Below, one piece after another: positions 26,901 through 34,902 of a stretch of DNA of 52,081 nucleotides. A program made the translations under genes and the position numbers. The notes beneath the pieces were generated by a model that was not told the DNA's origin, searched no databases, and saw only the letters and a program-made list of their open reading frames with translations. Positions within the stretch are counted from its first letter, which is position 1. The number at the start of each line of letters is the position of its first letter. This DNA is from Myxococcales bacterium (GTDB lineage: Bacteria; Myxococcota_A; Polyangia; Fen-1088). Location: assembly GCA_003153015.1 (NCBI GenBank), contig PMBS01000063.1, positions 1 through 52,081 of the forward strand. Reading direction: 5' to 3'.

Positions 26901-28126
26901 GCCTGGCAGAACCAGTTCGTGATGATCTGGGGCCTTGGAGGGGTAGGCGATTGAATCCAGTGGTCAAGCGTCTCTCCGTGGACCCACTCCATTGCGATGT
27001 ACGACCTTATGGGCGCCGAGGTGCTGACGAAGTCGGTGAACCACTTCTGCTTTGAAAGGTCAACCTGTGGAGATTCCCGCCAGGTGGCATTGCCAGTGTC
27101 CAGAACGGAGACAACGTGGGGGCTCTCTGCGACAACGCCGAGGTACCGGGCCTCCCGCTCGAAGCGAAGTTTGGCCTCCTCATCATCGAGTCCGTCTCTG
27201 ACTTTGAGCAATTTGATGGCAACCAGGCGGCCAGTGTCGAGTTGTGTCGCCCTATGAACAGTGGCGCCATCGTGCAGGGGGGCACCCACCAGGTACTTCT
27301 CATCAAGCAGAAAGCCGGCGACTGGCTCTGGCGCAAGCTCGGCCAGCAGCTTGCCGAGGTGTGTCTCCTCGGCTGACTTGCCGAACAGCCGGCAAAGAGC
27401 AGGAGCTACCGAACCAGGCCCGCCGTCTATGGACGCGAGATCTCGGCCCGTGTATCTGGGGACGAGCCGGTCCGACACTCCCCTGAGCATTTGGACGGAC
27501 CCGTCCCGCAGCAAAAACCACGGTTTCCGCCGGTCGGGGCTCTCGAGGATTCTCTCTGCCAATTCGTCCCCCGCGAGGTACACAAGGACATCGGCCAAGG
27601 TGCTTGCGGCGCTTGACTTCCATGTTGCAGCTTCGGTGTTGACGTGAACGTGGGCAATCGCGTTGCGCAGCCTCACAAGGAGAGCGAACAGCCACTTCAC
27701 TTTCGGCCTCGGAGGCGACTTGTCCGCAGTACCCGCAAGCGCAGCAAGGTTCCGAGCCGCAGGGTGGATGCCCTCGGGAAGTAAGGCTTCCCAAAACTCC
27801 AGAGCCGTCACGAGAGTGGGAGCCTCCTTTGGCCCTCTGGCCACCGTGACCTCTCCGGCGAGCAACCTGCGGTGGAGAGTGTTCAGCGTGTCCAGCAGGC
27901 GGGCGTAGTTGCCCCAGCTGGGGTTCCGAAGTGCCGCAACCGGCTCGAATAGGTCGATGGCAGGGTGGTCCAACTCCAGGCTGGCCCATCCCTGCAACGC
28001 GAGCAGCGCAATCTCCCCGCAGGCGAGTTCAAGAGTGTCAAGCGCGGGTTTGATGAAATCAAATGACGCTGGCTCATGCTGGAACTTCGCCAGCAGATCA
28101 CGGAATACATCTTTCCAGGTCAGCAT
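23954..28126 (-). CDS. HEPN-like - Ser/Thr kinase - TM - WD40 protein
   Basis: 1390 residues. The N-terminal 195 residues are helical and carry LRNAIAHVH (R154-x4-H159), a HEPN ribonuclease signature. The kinase spans about 278-570: K305, HRDVKPSN (D425), DLG in place of DFG at 446-448, and GTPAYAAPEQ. Its glycine loop (APLHDGATVHRA) is degenerate, but the lysine, HRD and Asp are present. A single membrane helix (about 597-615) is followed by a short helical repeat and WD40 blades (about 660 to the end), probably outside the membrane. The ATG at 28126 was chosen over TTG 28147. It likely senses through the propeller and signals through the kinase; the HEPN part would be a built-in effector. 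No ECF-type promoter was found. Confidence 0.9.
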   Translation of the reverse strand: MLTWKDVFRDLLAKFQHEPASFDFIKPALDTLELACGEIALLALQGWASLELDHPAIDLFEPVAALRNPSWGNYARLLDTLNTLHRRLLAGEVTVARGPKEAPTLVTALEFWEALLPEGIHPAARNLAALAGTADKSPPRPKVKWLFALLVRLRNAIAHVHVNTEAATWKSSAASTLADVLVYLAGDELAERILESPDRRKPWFLLRDGSVQMLRGVSDRLVPRYTGRDLASIDGGPGSVAPALCRLFGKSAEETHLGKLLAELAPEPVAGFLLDEKYLVGAPLHDGATVHRATQLDTGRLVAIKLLKVRDGLDDEEAKLRFEREARYLGVVAESPHVVSVLDTGNATWRESPQVDLSKQKWFTDFVSTSAPIRSYIAMEWVHGETLDHWIQSPTPPRPQIITNWFCQAAKGLVSIHDHKLIHRDVKPSNIMVIPEPAPGLVKVMDLGIARNIEQNQTLTAGFIGTPAYAAPEQLTAATAELAVTEKADVYSLCQTFYELYTGARLFGHDHDPAYATGAKLSGKPPPRTSSRVRGVERELDTLLRGGLQREPADRPSMRMLADDLRRILEDKPIQWKPPGPLRRARLFYRRHRTGVSAAVVLLIALLCSASIYVYKSREAQRYLVGTLQEQGRQELERGRPDRALPYLSEAYSRGGKSAALRLMLADAMRTVDAERLKLAGHKGGTWAADFSPDGTRLASGGQDGTVKLWDTVTGALLRTLNDDSGHAHSRPVTDIRFSHDGSRIMSAARLPSSRAPPIGHAVVLPPFRAPEEPEAELIVWDAQSGRPLSGWLTWSGWDFSPDGTKVVIATPAGTVGIYDTMTEGLLGLIDRQVPGDRIANESRDIFFAPDGERVLLCGPKENIEIWSVRESRRQVSIVPEPIASFHCIGFSPKGDLVLAARDDRIHGWDAATGHEAFATHPVSDSFVSAAFSADGATAVATFGHGTVLRVDNIRTPVPKPNLFLDSMDRFAGRDDVIRRPEAATSSDVYQVRFGRLSTDRFAVEDNHFVRIESLLSGEIARIPAGGFAMAPDGLQIAQRGWTVRLHSAKGTLVSQAKADKGFCSRMRCEVIRPIILRAEIIVAVLKASHWVQGYLPDEPLQIEEEEWGVGIWNANTGAMIHLIPSSGPIWSLDASPDGTHFATASESGLQIWDSATAALDARSRATRISFVAFGPGGFVLTGRADGADLWRPDMTAIHQTFVTPGSRPTKGGFSGDGTRIVLVGDDAVARTWDVASGRQLRSFDSVGNGHLAALDQDGGRLAIERSRYGRIEVRDVKTGVLLNHLDEDEEWVDCLASSPAGGLFATSSTGETKLWGPNGELISSRSGYAPSFSPDGTRMATHTREGITVWDVHLEARTPSQIAAIANSRGSWRLDDGRLVPAPSQQVTP

Positions 28127-28236
28127 CGGACTTCGCTCTGTGGGCAATACCCAATTCTGGCGTCAGCACATCGTAGCGCGAAAAGAATCCGCATGGTCAA
28201 GTCGTTGCACCTCAGCGCCGGCCCGGCCGTCAGCCC

Positions 28237-28521
28237 TCAAGGTTCCTGTTCCCGCCGCGGCCCCGCCGGATCCACAACCATCTCCGTCACCAGTCCAATC
28301 GCCGGTGCCGAAACGACGAGGCGCTCGCTGGTCGCTATGCCGCCCAGATCGCCGGCGTCGATGCTGGCTTCACCTTCGGTGTTGGTGTGGGCTTCCACGC
28401 CGGCGGGACGGCTGCTCACGACTTCCTGGTTGTGGACGGGCTCGTAGCGGCCTCGGCCGCACTTGACCGTGTCAGTGCATCCGCAGGCGACGCAGGCGAG
28501 AACGGAAAAGGCGGTGTTCAT
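28237..28521 (-). CDS. Small exported protein, possible lipoprotein
   Basis: About 95 residues. It opens with MNTAFSVLACVACGC, a short hydrophobic leader ending in cysteines that could serve as a lipid site, although the lipobox is not canonical. The mature part is polar and unrecognised. The GTG at 28533 is an alternative start. No ribosome site is clear, but an ECF-type promoter ends 21 bp upstream. Confidence 0.5.
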   Translation of the reverse strand: MNTAFSVLACVACGCTDTVKCGRGRYEPVHNQEVVSSRPAGVEAHTNTEGEASIDAGDLGGIATSERLVVSAPAIGLVTEMVVDPAGPRREQEP

Positions 28522-28541
28522 CGTCTTGTTCACGTCTTGCG

Positions 28542-28569
28542 AGACGCGTGTCGCAGCCTGGTTCTGACG
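28542..28569 (-). promoter_or_regulatory. ECF-type promoter (CGTCAG-N16-GCGTCT)
   Basis: On the minus strand, CGTCAG (28569-28564), 16 bases, GCGTCT (28547-28542), facing the small exported protein. It is back to back with the plus-strand copy at 28622-28648. Confidence 0.55.
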
Positions 28570-28621
28570 GGGCCGAGATCAGGCGCTTGGAGTAGTTGGG
28601 CGTCTTCGAGTGTCGGAGCGG

Positions 28622-28648
28622 TGTCAGAGACCGCGATTTCAGGCGTCC
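28622..28648 (+). promoter_or_regulatory. ECF-type promoter (TGTCAG-N15-GCGTCC)
   Basis: TGTCAG 28622-28627, then GCGTCC 28643-28648. The spacer is 15 bases here, the only exception to 16. It ends ten bp before the ATG at 28659. Confidence 0.55.
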
Positions 28649-28658
28649 TCCCACAGAG

Positions 28659-29069
28659 ATGGAAGACGCGACCCACGCTCAGCGTACCTCGCTCGGCAGT
28701 CTGAAGCTGCAAGCAAGGTGCTTCGCGCTGGTCGATGCCGTGTGCCACCGACTGGGGATTGCACTGCTGCCAGCTGAGCGACGGCACCTCATGCGCGTCG
28801 TTTTGGATTTCCCAGGGCGATGGCGGACTGTCGGCGACGAGGAACTACGCACCGCCATCACGGCGGTCGACCTGAGTGCGAGCGGAGGGGACCTGCTTTG
28901 CGTCTGGATGGACCGCAATCCCGAGATGCTCCGAGGCGTTGTGGTCTTGCGTCTGATTCTTCGCGCGCTGAAGAACCCGCAAGAACGCGCCGACCTGGTC
29001 CAGGATGTCTACATGCGCGTCGGTCAGGTGGCCTACATGCTCGACGCGGGCACCCGGGCTGGAGGATAG
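28659..29069 (+). CDS. Hypothetical helical protein
   Basis: 136 residues with predicted helices throughout (LQARCFALVDAVCHRLG, then VVVLRLILRALKNPQ) and no signal peptide. No family is recognised. The start at 28659 directly follows the ECF-type promoter, with a weak ribosome site. The 29103 gene follows after 33 bp and may share its transcript. Confidence 0.5.
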   Translation: MEDATHAQRTSLGSLKLQARCFALVDAVCHRLGIALLPAERRHLMRVVLDFPGRWRTVGDEELRTAITAVDLSASGGDLLCVWMDRNPEMLRGVVVLRLILRALKNPQERADLVQDVYMRVGQVAYMLDAGTRAGG

Positions 29070-29102
29070 GCGGAAAGGAAGGTCATTGGACAGGTCATCA
29101 AG

Positions 29103-29414
29103 ATGGCAAAATACCGCCACCCGATCCCCCGATGGGTTTGGGACCACGACATCCTTGTCACGCATCACCTGCCCGATGGGTTCAACGCCGAGTTGGCCAA
29201 GGCGTTGGGCGTCGACGAGTGCGATCCAGCGATTGGCTACGCCGCCGCGCTCAAACGGATCTTTGCCATCCAGGTGGAAGATCTGGCGGCGATTCTTCTT
29301 GAGACCGGCAGGCGCTTTGGGAATGAGAAGCGGTGGGGGCTGTGTTGTCCCGGGCTGTCCTGCGAATTGACGGTCTGTTGGATTGCAGGAGTCTGGAACG
29401 GGCTGTGGCCGTAG
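29103..29414 (+). CDS. Hypothetical small protein, possibly frameshifted
   Basis: 103 residues. The first 78 residues look like a normal protein (AELAKALGVDECDPAIGY, then LAAILLETGRRFG). The last 25 are Cys/Trp-rich and of a different style. A second open frame continues from 29333 to 29617, so a frameshift near 29330 may have cut a longer protein. The function is unknown. Confidence 0.4.
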   Translation: MAKYRHPIPRWVWDHDILVTHHLPDGFNAELAKALGVDECDPAIGYAAALKRIFAIQVEDLAAILLETGRRFGNEKRWGLCCPGLSCELTVCWIAGVWNGLWP

Positions 29415-29681
29415 CACGATCCGCCTGGGAGGAAGACCGGAGCTGTGGCTCGACAGCGTTAGCGGCGTTCAAAGCGTGCCGTAGCATCCTGATGGCAAGG
29501 TATTCTGTGAAGTGGCAGCCGCTTGACGAATTCATGAAGCACGTGGTCTTGATCATTGAAGCGTGCCGTCTAGAACGCAGGTCACTGTTCTGGGAAACCA
29601 GGTGGGCGGCGGGGTGATGTGGTCTGCGGCGAAGGATCCGCTGAGGATTTGCGGCCGACGGCGGGCCCATCGTGAACGGGA
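29415..29681. other. Region without a supported gene
   Basis: An open frame on the plus strand (29333-29617) overlaps the previous gene and could be its shifted C-terminal part. Nothing else is recognised before the promoter at 29682. Confidence 0.35.
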
Positions 29682-29709
29682 TGTCAGAAAGATCGCTCGG
29701 CAGACGTCC
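29682..29709 (+). promoter_or_regulatory. ECF-type promoter (TGTCAG-N16-ACGTCC)
   Basis: TGTCAG 29682-29687, 16 bases, ACGTCC 29704-29709, 60 bp before the receiver-like gene at 29770. Confidence 0.6.
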
Positions 29710-29769
29710 ATGGGGATGGCAGCAGGAAGAGATGGACAAGACATCGCGCAACCTCCACAAGATTCGAAG

Positions 29770-30195
29770 ATGCCCAAGAAGCTGAAGATCCTGATCGTCG
29801 AGGACAACGACCGACGCGTCCACCGGTTCTCTGCCATGCTGGACTCGGCGAAGGTCCACTTGGTCCACGCGGCCAGCGGTGGGCAGGCGCTCGGGATCCT
29901 TCAGCGCGACCGCAACGTGTACGACGGGATCATGCTGGACCACGATCTGACGGAGAGCACGCGCACCGAGAGCGATCTGGGCATCAGCGGCCGCAACGTC
30001 GTCCAGACCCTGGTGGCGAGCCAGGGACTGCGTAAGCCGTCGGTGCTGATTCATTCGATGAACCCCGCCGGAGCCGCCAGCATGGAGGCAGCATTGGATC
30101 GGGCGGGCTTCCCGGTGGACTGCATCCCTTACTCGGAACTGACCAGGGAACGCCTGATTGCCTGGGTCGCCGGCCTGGCCGACGACGACGTGTGA
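29770..30195 (+). CDS. Receiver-like protein of the cyclic-phosphate-processing (cREC) type
   Basis: 141 residues. The beginning resembles a response regulator (ILIVEDNDRRVHRFSAML), but the phosphoacceptor region reads IMLDHDL (D57-H58-D59). Later come SGRNVV and LIHSMNPAGAASM (H95, S96, N98, G101, M105). LDHDL plus HSxNxxG is the pattern of the cREC family, predicted to act on cyclic phosphates rather than as a phosphorelay receiver. The ATG at 29770 is preferred because upstream frame is not family-like. No histidine kinase is nearby. Confidence 0.65.
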   Translation: MPKKLKILIVEDNDRRVHRFSAMLDSAKVHLVHAASGGQALGILQRDRNVYDGIMLDHDLTESTRTESDLGISGRNVVQTLVASQGLRKPSVLIHSMNPAGAASMEAALDRAGFPVDCIPYSELTRERLIAWVAGLADDDV

Positions 30196-30220
30196 TCGCG
30201 GCCGGTTGCCGGTGAGCCCC

Positions 30221-30248
30221 TGTCAGATCTGGTCCACCGCGACCGTCC
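30221..30248 (+). promoter_or_regulatory. ECF-type promoter (TGTCAG-N16-CCGTCC)
   Basis: TGTCAG 30221-30226, 16 bases, CCGTCC 30243-30248, ending 16 bp before the ATG at 30265. Confidence 0.65.
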
Positions 30249-30264
30249 TTGTGATCGGGACGCG

Positions 30265-30672
30265 ATGAAGAACACCCACCTGAACATCGAGAACCTGGTC
30301 GCCATCGCGGCGAGCCGCGCGCTGGTCGAACTCGGCGCTCGCGAGGTTGCGGCGCTGAGAGAGACGGTCGAGGGGATTGTGGCGCAGCTTGGTCGTGGAC
30401 TCGACCAGGAGCAGATGGTGCGCGACATCGCAAACTACCCGCTGGGCGGCGATCCCATGGTCGCTGCCAGCAGAAGCCCAGAACTTGTTGGCATGCAGAT
30501 CAGACACACCGAGTCTGGGTATTGGATCCCCAATCATAGATTCCTGAATCGTGGCTTCATGTGGGTGTTGTTCCAGTTGAAGGTCGCAGGGAGCAGCACA
30601 TTGGCACGCACCAACGCCTGTACCGTCTATTCGCTAATTGCATACGCCGTCCGGCAGCAGATCTCGAACTAG
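30265..30672 (+). CDS. Hypothetical protein
   Basis: 135 residues. The N-terminal half is one long amphipathic helical stretch (VAIAASRALVELGAREV, ALRETVEGIVAQLG). The C-terminal half is mixed (GFMWVLFQLKVAG). No family, signal or metal motif is recognised. It forms a single-gene cassette: promoter 16 bp upstream, and the next promoter begins eight bases after its stop. Confidence 0.6.
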   Translation: MKNTHLNIENLVAIAASRALVELGAREVAALRETVEGIVAQLGRGLDQEQMVRDIANYPLGGDPMVAASRSPELVGMQIRHTESGYWIPNHRFLNRGFMWVLFQLKVAGSSTLARTNACTVYSLIAYAVRQQISN

Positions 30673-30679
30673 AAGCCGC

Positions 30680-30707
30680 TGTCAGAGCGACGGCAGGGCA
30701 CGCGTCC
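30680..30707 (+). promoter_or_regulatory. ECF-type promoter (TGTCAG-N16-GCGTCC)
   Basis: A consensus copy: TGTCAG 30680-30685, 16 bases, GCGTCC 30702-30707. It is 126 bp from the zinc-finger ATG at 30834, leaving a longer leader than usual. Confidence 0.65.
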
Positions 30708-30833
30708 CAGGAGTCACCCCGATTGGAGGGAAGACGATTTCTTGCACACGAACCCGCCCAGGCTTGACAGCGTTCGTGGGCACTGTGATTGTCCACCGCG
30801 GTGTTGACGGTCAGAAGGGAAAGGATCGGAAAC

Positions 30834-30989
30834 ATGGCAACCGTGAAGTGTTCGGCATCTAACTGCAAGAATACGGACCAGGGTGGGAAGGTCTTCTATC
30901 AATGCAGCGCTTGCGGACGTTGGTGGTGCTCAGAGCACGCCACCGAGGGAAAACAGTGCGTCTGCAAGAAGGGATATGTGCATCGCTAG
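30834..30989 (+). CDS. Tiny zinc-binding protein
   Basis: 51 residues, almost all one metal site: CSASNC, then YQCSACGRWWCSEH and QCVC. The C/C/C/C/C/H/C/C spacing suggests a small treble-clef or RING-like fold. The ATG at 30834 has AAGGA upstream; a GTG at 30789 would add a leader without homology. A partner in protein-protein or nucleic-acid binding is likely, but unproven. Confidence 0.65.
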   Translation: MATVKCSASNCKNTDQGGKVFYQCSACGRWWCSEHATEGKQCVCKKGYVHR

Positions 30990-31405
30990 GCGGCGTCGGC
31001 AGAGGAGAACAACAGCCGAGTCATCGGTGCGCGGACCCGATCAGTGGCTTCGTGCATGTGTCCGCCGCGAGTCAGATATATCCGCACCGTAGAGCGACCG
31101 CCTGCCGGAGGTTTGCCATGTTTTGCGAGACACTCACGGACTCGTGATGGCTACAGCTCGGCCGGCAGGCGCCTTGTCAGATTTCCTCTGACCGACCCGT
31201 CAGCAGATCAATGATTCACGCCCACGTCAGGTGCATTGGGCTGGGACCCTGGCAGCGCGAGGGACCCCAGCGGTGACTTTCGCTTGCATCCGTGAGAACC
31301 TTCACACGAGCATCAACGGGAACGATGGAACAACGTAGAAGACCTGTCCGCGGAACCGAATCAAGCCCAACCACAGGGGACCACCGAGCAGCCAGGAGTC
31401 ACGCA
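30990..31405. other. Leader region of the six-gene operon
   Basis: No supported gene. The ECF-type promoter at 31175-31202 lies inside it, leaving a leader of about 200 bases before the ATG at 31406. I see no clear riboswitch or hairpin. Confidence 0.4.
31175..31202 (+). promoter_or_regulatory. ECF-type promoter (TGTCAG-N16-CCGTCA)
   Basis: TGTCAG 31175-31180, 16 bases, CCGTCA 31197-31202. It is the only promoter candidate seen for the operon that starts at 31406. Confidence 0.5.
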
Positions 31406-31990
31406 ATGGGCAGTTCTGCAGCCGACGAAAAGCCACTCAAGCGATACCTGAAGGTCCGCATCCTGCCCCACGGCCAAGGGCTCGCCAGGGAGGTCAGTGT
31501 TACCTTTCCCTATGCTGTAAGGATGAAAGTCGACGAGGTTGGGCGCGGCATCTTCACGGCAATTCTCAAAGCGTGTCCCGAGATGGAACCCTACGAGCAC
31601 GAGTACCTCAGCAAAGCCATCACGGCCTGGCATTGCGAAAACCGCTACCAGCTCGTTGCGGACGATACGACCACGCCGCTGGAGATCAAGCGCGCGGCGC
31701 CCCCGCCTGCGCACCGGCTTGGCCCTGCGGTGGCGACCCAACCCGGCGAGGGCCTCCCTCCAGTCCCTCTGTCCGCGGGCCGCTCGCCCAGCTCCGGCGG
31801 GCCGTGCCTCGAGCGCGAACCCCACTTTGCGCCACACGCCCCCGACGGGCCCCATGCTCCCCAGGACGGCGGTACGATCCGCGCCGTCCCCGGCCCAGGA
31901 TTGCCCCCCGCGCCGCCCCTAACCCCTGCCGCGCGCGAGCCAGAAAAGACACTTCGCCAACGCGATCGCAGCAAACACCGCCCTGTGTGA
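31406..31990 (+). CDS. Unknown first gene of the AAA/radical-SAM/GTPase operon
   Basis: 194 residues. The first 95 residues form a compact domain (RYLKVRILPHGQGLAREV, VTFPYAVRMKVDEVG, KAITAWHCENRYQLV). The rest is a Pro-rich, probably disordered tail. The ATG at 31406 has AGGAG eight bases upstream. It ends three bases before the AAA+ gene. No family is recognised; the N-terminal domain may be an adaptor for the AAA+ protein. Confidence 0.65.
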   Translation: MGSSAADEKPLKRYLKVRILPHGQGLAREVSVTFPYAVRMKVDEVGRGIFTAILKACPEMEPYEHEYLSKAITAWHCENRYQLVADDTTTPLEIKRAAPPPAHRLGPAVATQPGEGLPPVPLSAGRSPSSGGPCLEREPHFAPHAPDGPHAPQDGGTIRAVPGPGLPPAPPLTPAAREPEKTLRQRDRSKHRPV

Positions 31991-31993
31991 CCC

Positions 31994-33586
31994 ATGAGCG
32001 ACTTCACCCGTGGCCTTCAAGAGCACTTGAGCATCGGCTCACCCCTGGTTTTCTGCGAAACGACCGAGGATAATCGCCTCCTCGATTACCTCAGCACATC
32101 CGCAACCGAAGCTGGGTCCGAGCTGTGGGTCTGGAGCCCGACTACGGGCCTGCGACGCAGGGTTCACAAGGGAGACCAATGGGAGCATGAACCAGTGCAG
32201 GTGGGCGACGTATCGATCGAGAACTTCGAGGCACTCGTCGCTGGGCTTGTGAATCTCACGCACGCCGAGCGCCTGCCTGAGCATCTGGTCGTCCACGCCA
32301 CCGACGCCGTCTCCGAGCGCCAGCAGGACTCCCTCTCAGAGCCGCGCAACGTCCGTTTGCTCAAGGACCTGCACGGCCTCTGGGAGCCCTGGGCTGCGGA
32401 CATGAAGCAGCGCCAAACGCTAGTCTTCAGCGGCGTCGGCTGGAGCATCCCCTCCGCGCTTGCTGGCTACTGTGCCGCCCTCCCCCTGCCCCTGATGTCG
32501 CGCGAGGAACTGGCCAGGCATCCGTGGGTAGCCGGCAGCTCCACCCTCGAGCGGCACGGGGTTGCACCGCGGAATTTCGCCGAGCGCGCGGTGGGAATCA
32601 GCGACGCCGCGCTCTCGCCGCTGATGCGCCGCTTGGCGCTGTTGGAGCCTGGCAGCGAGCAAGTCTGGCGCCTCATCGACCACACCAAGGAGGACGAGGT
32701 GCGCCGCACCGGTGTGCTTGAATCACAGCGCCCGCCTACCGGTGTCAAGCTAGGGGGCTATGGGCGCTTCCGACAGTGGTTCGAGCGGCGCTGCGACTTT
32801 TTCGTGCAGCCGAAGAACGATTCGCTGCGACCGCGCGGCGTGCTGCTGCTCGGCTTTCCCGGGTGTGGCAAGTCGCTGGCCGCCAAGTGGATCGCCCAGA
32901 CGTTGCGCGTGCCGCTGGTGACCATGGACGTGGGCCGACTACAGGACCGCTGGGTGGGCGCCTCAGAGGCCCGTATGCGGCTAGCGCTGCGCACGCTGGA
33001 AGCCACCTCCCCGTGCGTGCTCTTCATCGACGAGATCGAGAAAGCTATCGCCGGGACCGGCAGCGAGTCCTCGGGCGTGACCACACGGCTAGTGGGACAG
33101 CTCCTCACCTGGCTCGCCGATCACCGCGAACCCATCTTCATCGTCGCAACCTGCAACCGAATAGTAGACATGCACAACCGATCGAACATTCCGCCCGAGC
33201 TGACGCGTGCCGGCCGCTTCGACGCCCGCTTCGTGGTACCGCTACCCGAGGAACACGAGCGTCCGGAGATCCTGCAGGCGGTGGTCAAGCAACTCGGCCT
33301 CACCGTGAATCCAGACGTCGAAACGCGGCTGCTCGCACTTGTGCGCTCGCGAAGCGCGGCCTACAGCGGCGCCGAGTTGCGGCAGATCCTCGTCGAAGCC
33401 GCCTACGCTGCGGGAAACGGGTGCGCCCTTGAGCCCCGCCACGTCGATGCAGTCATCGACACCGTGCAGCCCATGTCATGCAGCGAAGAAGGCAAGCGGC
33501 TGAAGGAGGCCTACGAGGCGATGTGCGCGGCGGGAGGAGCCATGCGCGCGAGCTATACCGCGGACGAACAGGGGATGCTTTCATGA
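31994..33586 (+). CDS. Ycf46/SpoVK-like AAA+ ATPase
   Basis: 530 residues. A degenerate N-terminal domain (opening FTRGLQEHLSIGSPLVFCET, as in Ycf46-like proteins) is followed by a complete AAA+ module: Walker A GFPGCGKS (287-294), Walker B VLFIDEIEK, sensor TCNR, and an arginine-finger segment ELTRAGRFD near 404. The VGASEARMRLALR region matches the Vps4/FtsH clade. It should remodel or unfold proteins with ATP. It has no membrane helix and no protease domain, so it is probably an unfoldase or a loader. It overlaps the next gene by ATGA. Confidence 0.85.
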   Translation: MSDFTRGLQEHLSIGSPLVFCETTEDNRLLDYLSTSATEAGSELWVWSPTTGLRRRVHKGDQWEHEPVQVGDVSIENFEALVAGLVNLTHAERLPEHLVVHATDAVSERQQDSLSEPRNVRLLKDLHGLWEPWAADMKQRQTLVFSGVGWSIPSALAGYCAALPLPLMSREELARHPWVAGSSTLERHGVAPRNFAERAVGISDAALSPLMRRLALLEPGSEQVWRLIDHTKEDEVRRTGVLESQRPPTGVKLGGYGRFRQWFERRCDFFVQPKNDSLRPRGVLLLGFPGCGKSLAAKWIAQTLRVPLVTMDVGRLQDRWVGASEARMRLALRTLEATSPCVLFIDEIEKAIAGTGSESSGVTTRLVGQLLTWLADHREPIFIVATCNRIVDMHNRSNIPPELTRAGRFDARFVVPLPEEHERPEILQAVVKQLGLTVNPDVETRLLALVRSRSAAYSGAELRQILVEAAYAAGNGCALEPRHVDAVIDTVQPMSCSEEGKRLKEAYEAMCAAGGAMRASYTADEQGMLS

Positions 33587-34902
33587 GCGGAAATAACGAA
33601 GTCTACTTCGACACCGGTAGCTACTTGGGTCCCGCGGTCTCGGCCGCACAGCGCAGGCGGGAGGAGCGCGAGCGGCTGCGCCTGGAAGAAGTCCGGCGCC
33701 AGGAGGAGGAACGTCAGCGCCGGCTCCGGGCCGAGGCCGAGGAGCGCGAGCGGCGTGCGCGGGAAGCGGCCGAGCTTGCGCGTCGCAAACACGCGGCCGC
33801 AGCAGCCGATTTCGAGCGGAGAATCCAGGCGGCGCGCCAGGAGGCAGAGGTTTGTGCGCGGGAGGCGGGCGCACCTCTCGTCGGCTTGCAGGGCGCGCTG
33901 GTGGCGCTGCAGGAGGCGGCCGCGCAGGCGGCAACCGAGACCCTCGTCAATCTCGCCGAGCGGGCAGGTGTTGCGCAGCAGGCCGCCCGTGCTGCGACTG
34001 TGGCCGTGAAGGCAGCGCAGGCAGCAGGAGCGGAGGTCGCAGCGACCATCGGCAGCGCTCTCGCCGCCAGCGCGAGCGGCACGGAGCTACAGCGTGCGGC
34101 CAAGCATCTGGGCAGCCCTGCCATGGTGGGTGCGATGCGCGACCTGTTCAGGAGGATTGATGGAACGCGCGAGCTGCTGCAGGCATGCGACGGCGTCCGT
34201 GTCGAGCTTTCTCCTGCCTCCGGCCAAGCGCGCCTCGATCTGGAAGAGACGCTCAAACAGCCCCCGCCCGACCCGTTTGAGGTTCTGCGCGCGGCACTGA
34301 CGACGCTCGAGAACCACGCCCCCGAGCTGCGCGCCAAGCTCGATCTGCACCGACGCCAGGCGCATGCCTTCGTGGCCTCGCTCACCGGACCCACCGTGGA
34401 GAGCGAACTGGAAACCTGGCGTTCGGGCTTCGCCCGAGAAGTGGCCGAAATGGCCGACCAGCTTGGGCGCGGCATCTGGGAACCCGCGTTTTCTGATCGC
34501 CTATCGGAGATTGAAGCGTTTCTCGAGACGCGAGCCCAGTGCCGGCTCGATCTTCTCGCGCAGGCAGCGCGCGCATCAGGTCTCGAAGTGGGCCCGGTCC
34601 ACCTGGATCCCGCAGGAACGACCTGGATTTTGGACATGACCCGCGATGGCCAACTGGTCGGACGGGCAAGCGAGCCCACCGGGAGCTGGCTGGCACAGGC
34701 CACCCGTGGGTGGCACACGCGCTTCGAGGGGCCGCACAACTGGCGCGTGTCCGACTGCGAGCGGGAAACGTTGGGTCCTATGGCCGACTGGATGCGCCAG
34801 GCCGGTTGCCCGGTAACCGTGCGCACCGCCAGAGGCGAGGAGCAGGGAGGAAAAGTGGAAACGAAGGCGCCGCGCAAGCGAGAGGAGGAGCCACTGGAAT
34901 GA
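33583..34902 (+). CDS. Coiled-coil protein of the AAA+/radical-SAM operon
   Basis: 439 residues starting at the ATGA overlap with the AAA+ stop. Residues about 20-95 are a long Arg/Glu-rich coiled coil (EERERLRLEEVRRQEEER). A helical Ala-rich middle follows, then a compact C-terminal domain (about 330-415; TTWILDMTRDGQLVGR, WHTRFEGPHNWRVSDC). I do not recognise it. The coupling to the AAA+ and radical SAM genes suggests a scaffold or substrate of that complex. Confidence 0.75.
   Translation: MSGNNEVYFDTGSYLGPAVSAAQRRREERERLRLEEVRRQEEERQRRLRAEAEERERRAREAAELARRKHAAAAADFERRIQAARQEAEVCAREAGAPLVGLQGALVALQEAAAQAATETLVNLAERAGVAQQAARAATVAVKAAQAAGAEVAATIGSALAASASGTELQRAAKHLGSPAMVGAMRDLFRRIDGTRELLQACDGVRVELSPASGQARLDLEETLKQPPPDPFEVLRAALTTLENHAPELRAKLDLHRRQAHAFVASLTGPTVESELETWRSGFAREVAEMADQLGRGIWEPAFSDRLSEIEAFLETRAQCRLDLLAQAARASGLEVGPVHLDPAGTTWILDMTRDGQLVGRASEPTGSWLAQATRGWHTRFEGPHNWRVSDCERETLGPMADWMRQAGCPVTVRTARGEEQGGKVETKAPRKREEEPLE

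Noticed and set aside
29333-29617. Open frame of 94 codons
   Set aside because: It overlaps the 29103 gene, starts at GTG without ribosome site or promoter, and has no recognisable family; possibly the shifted end of that gene.
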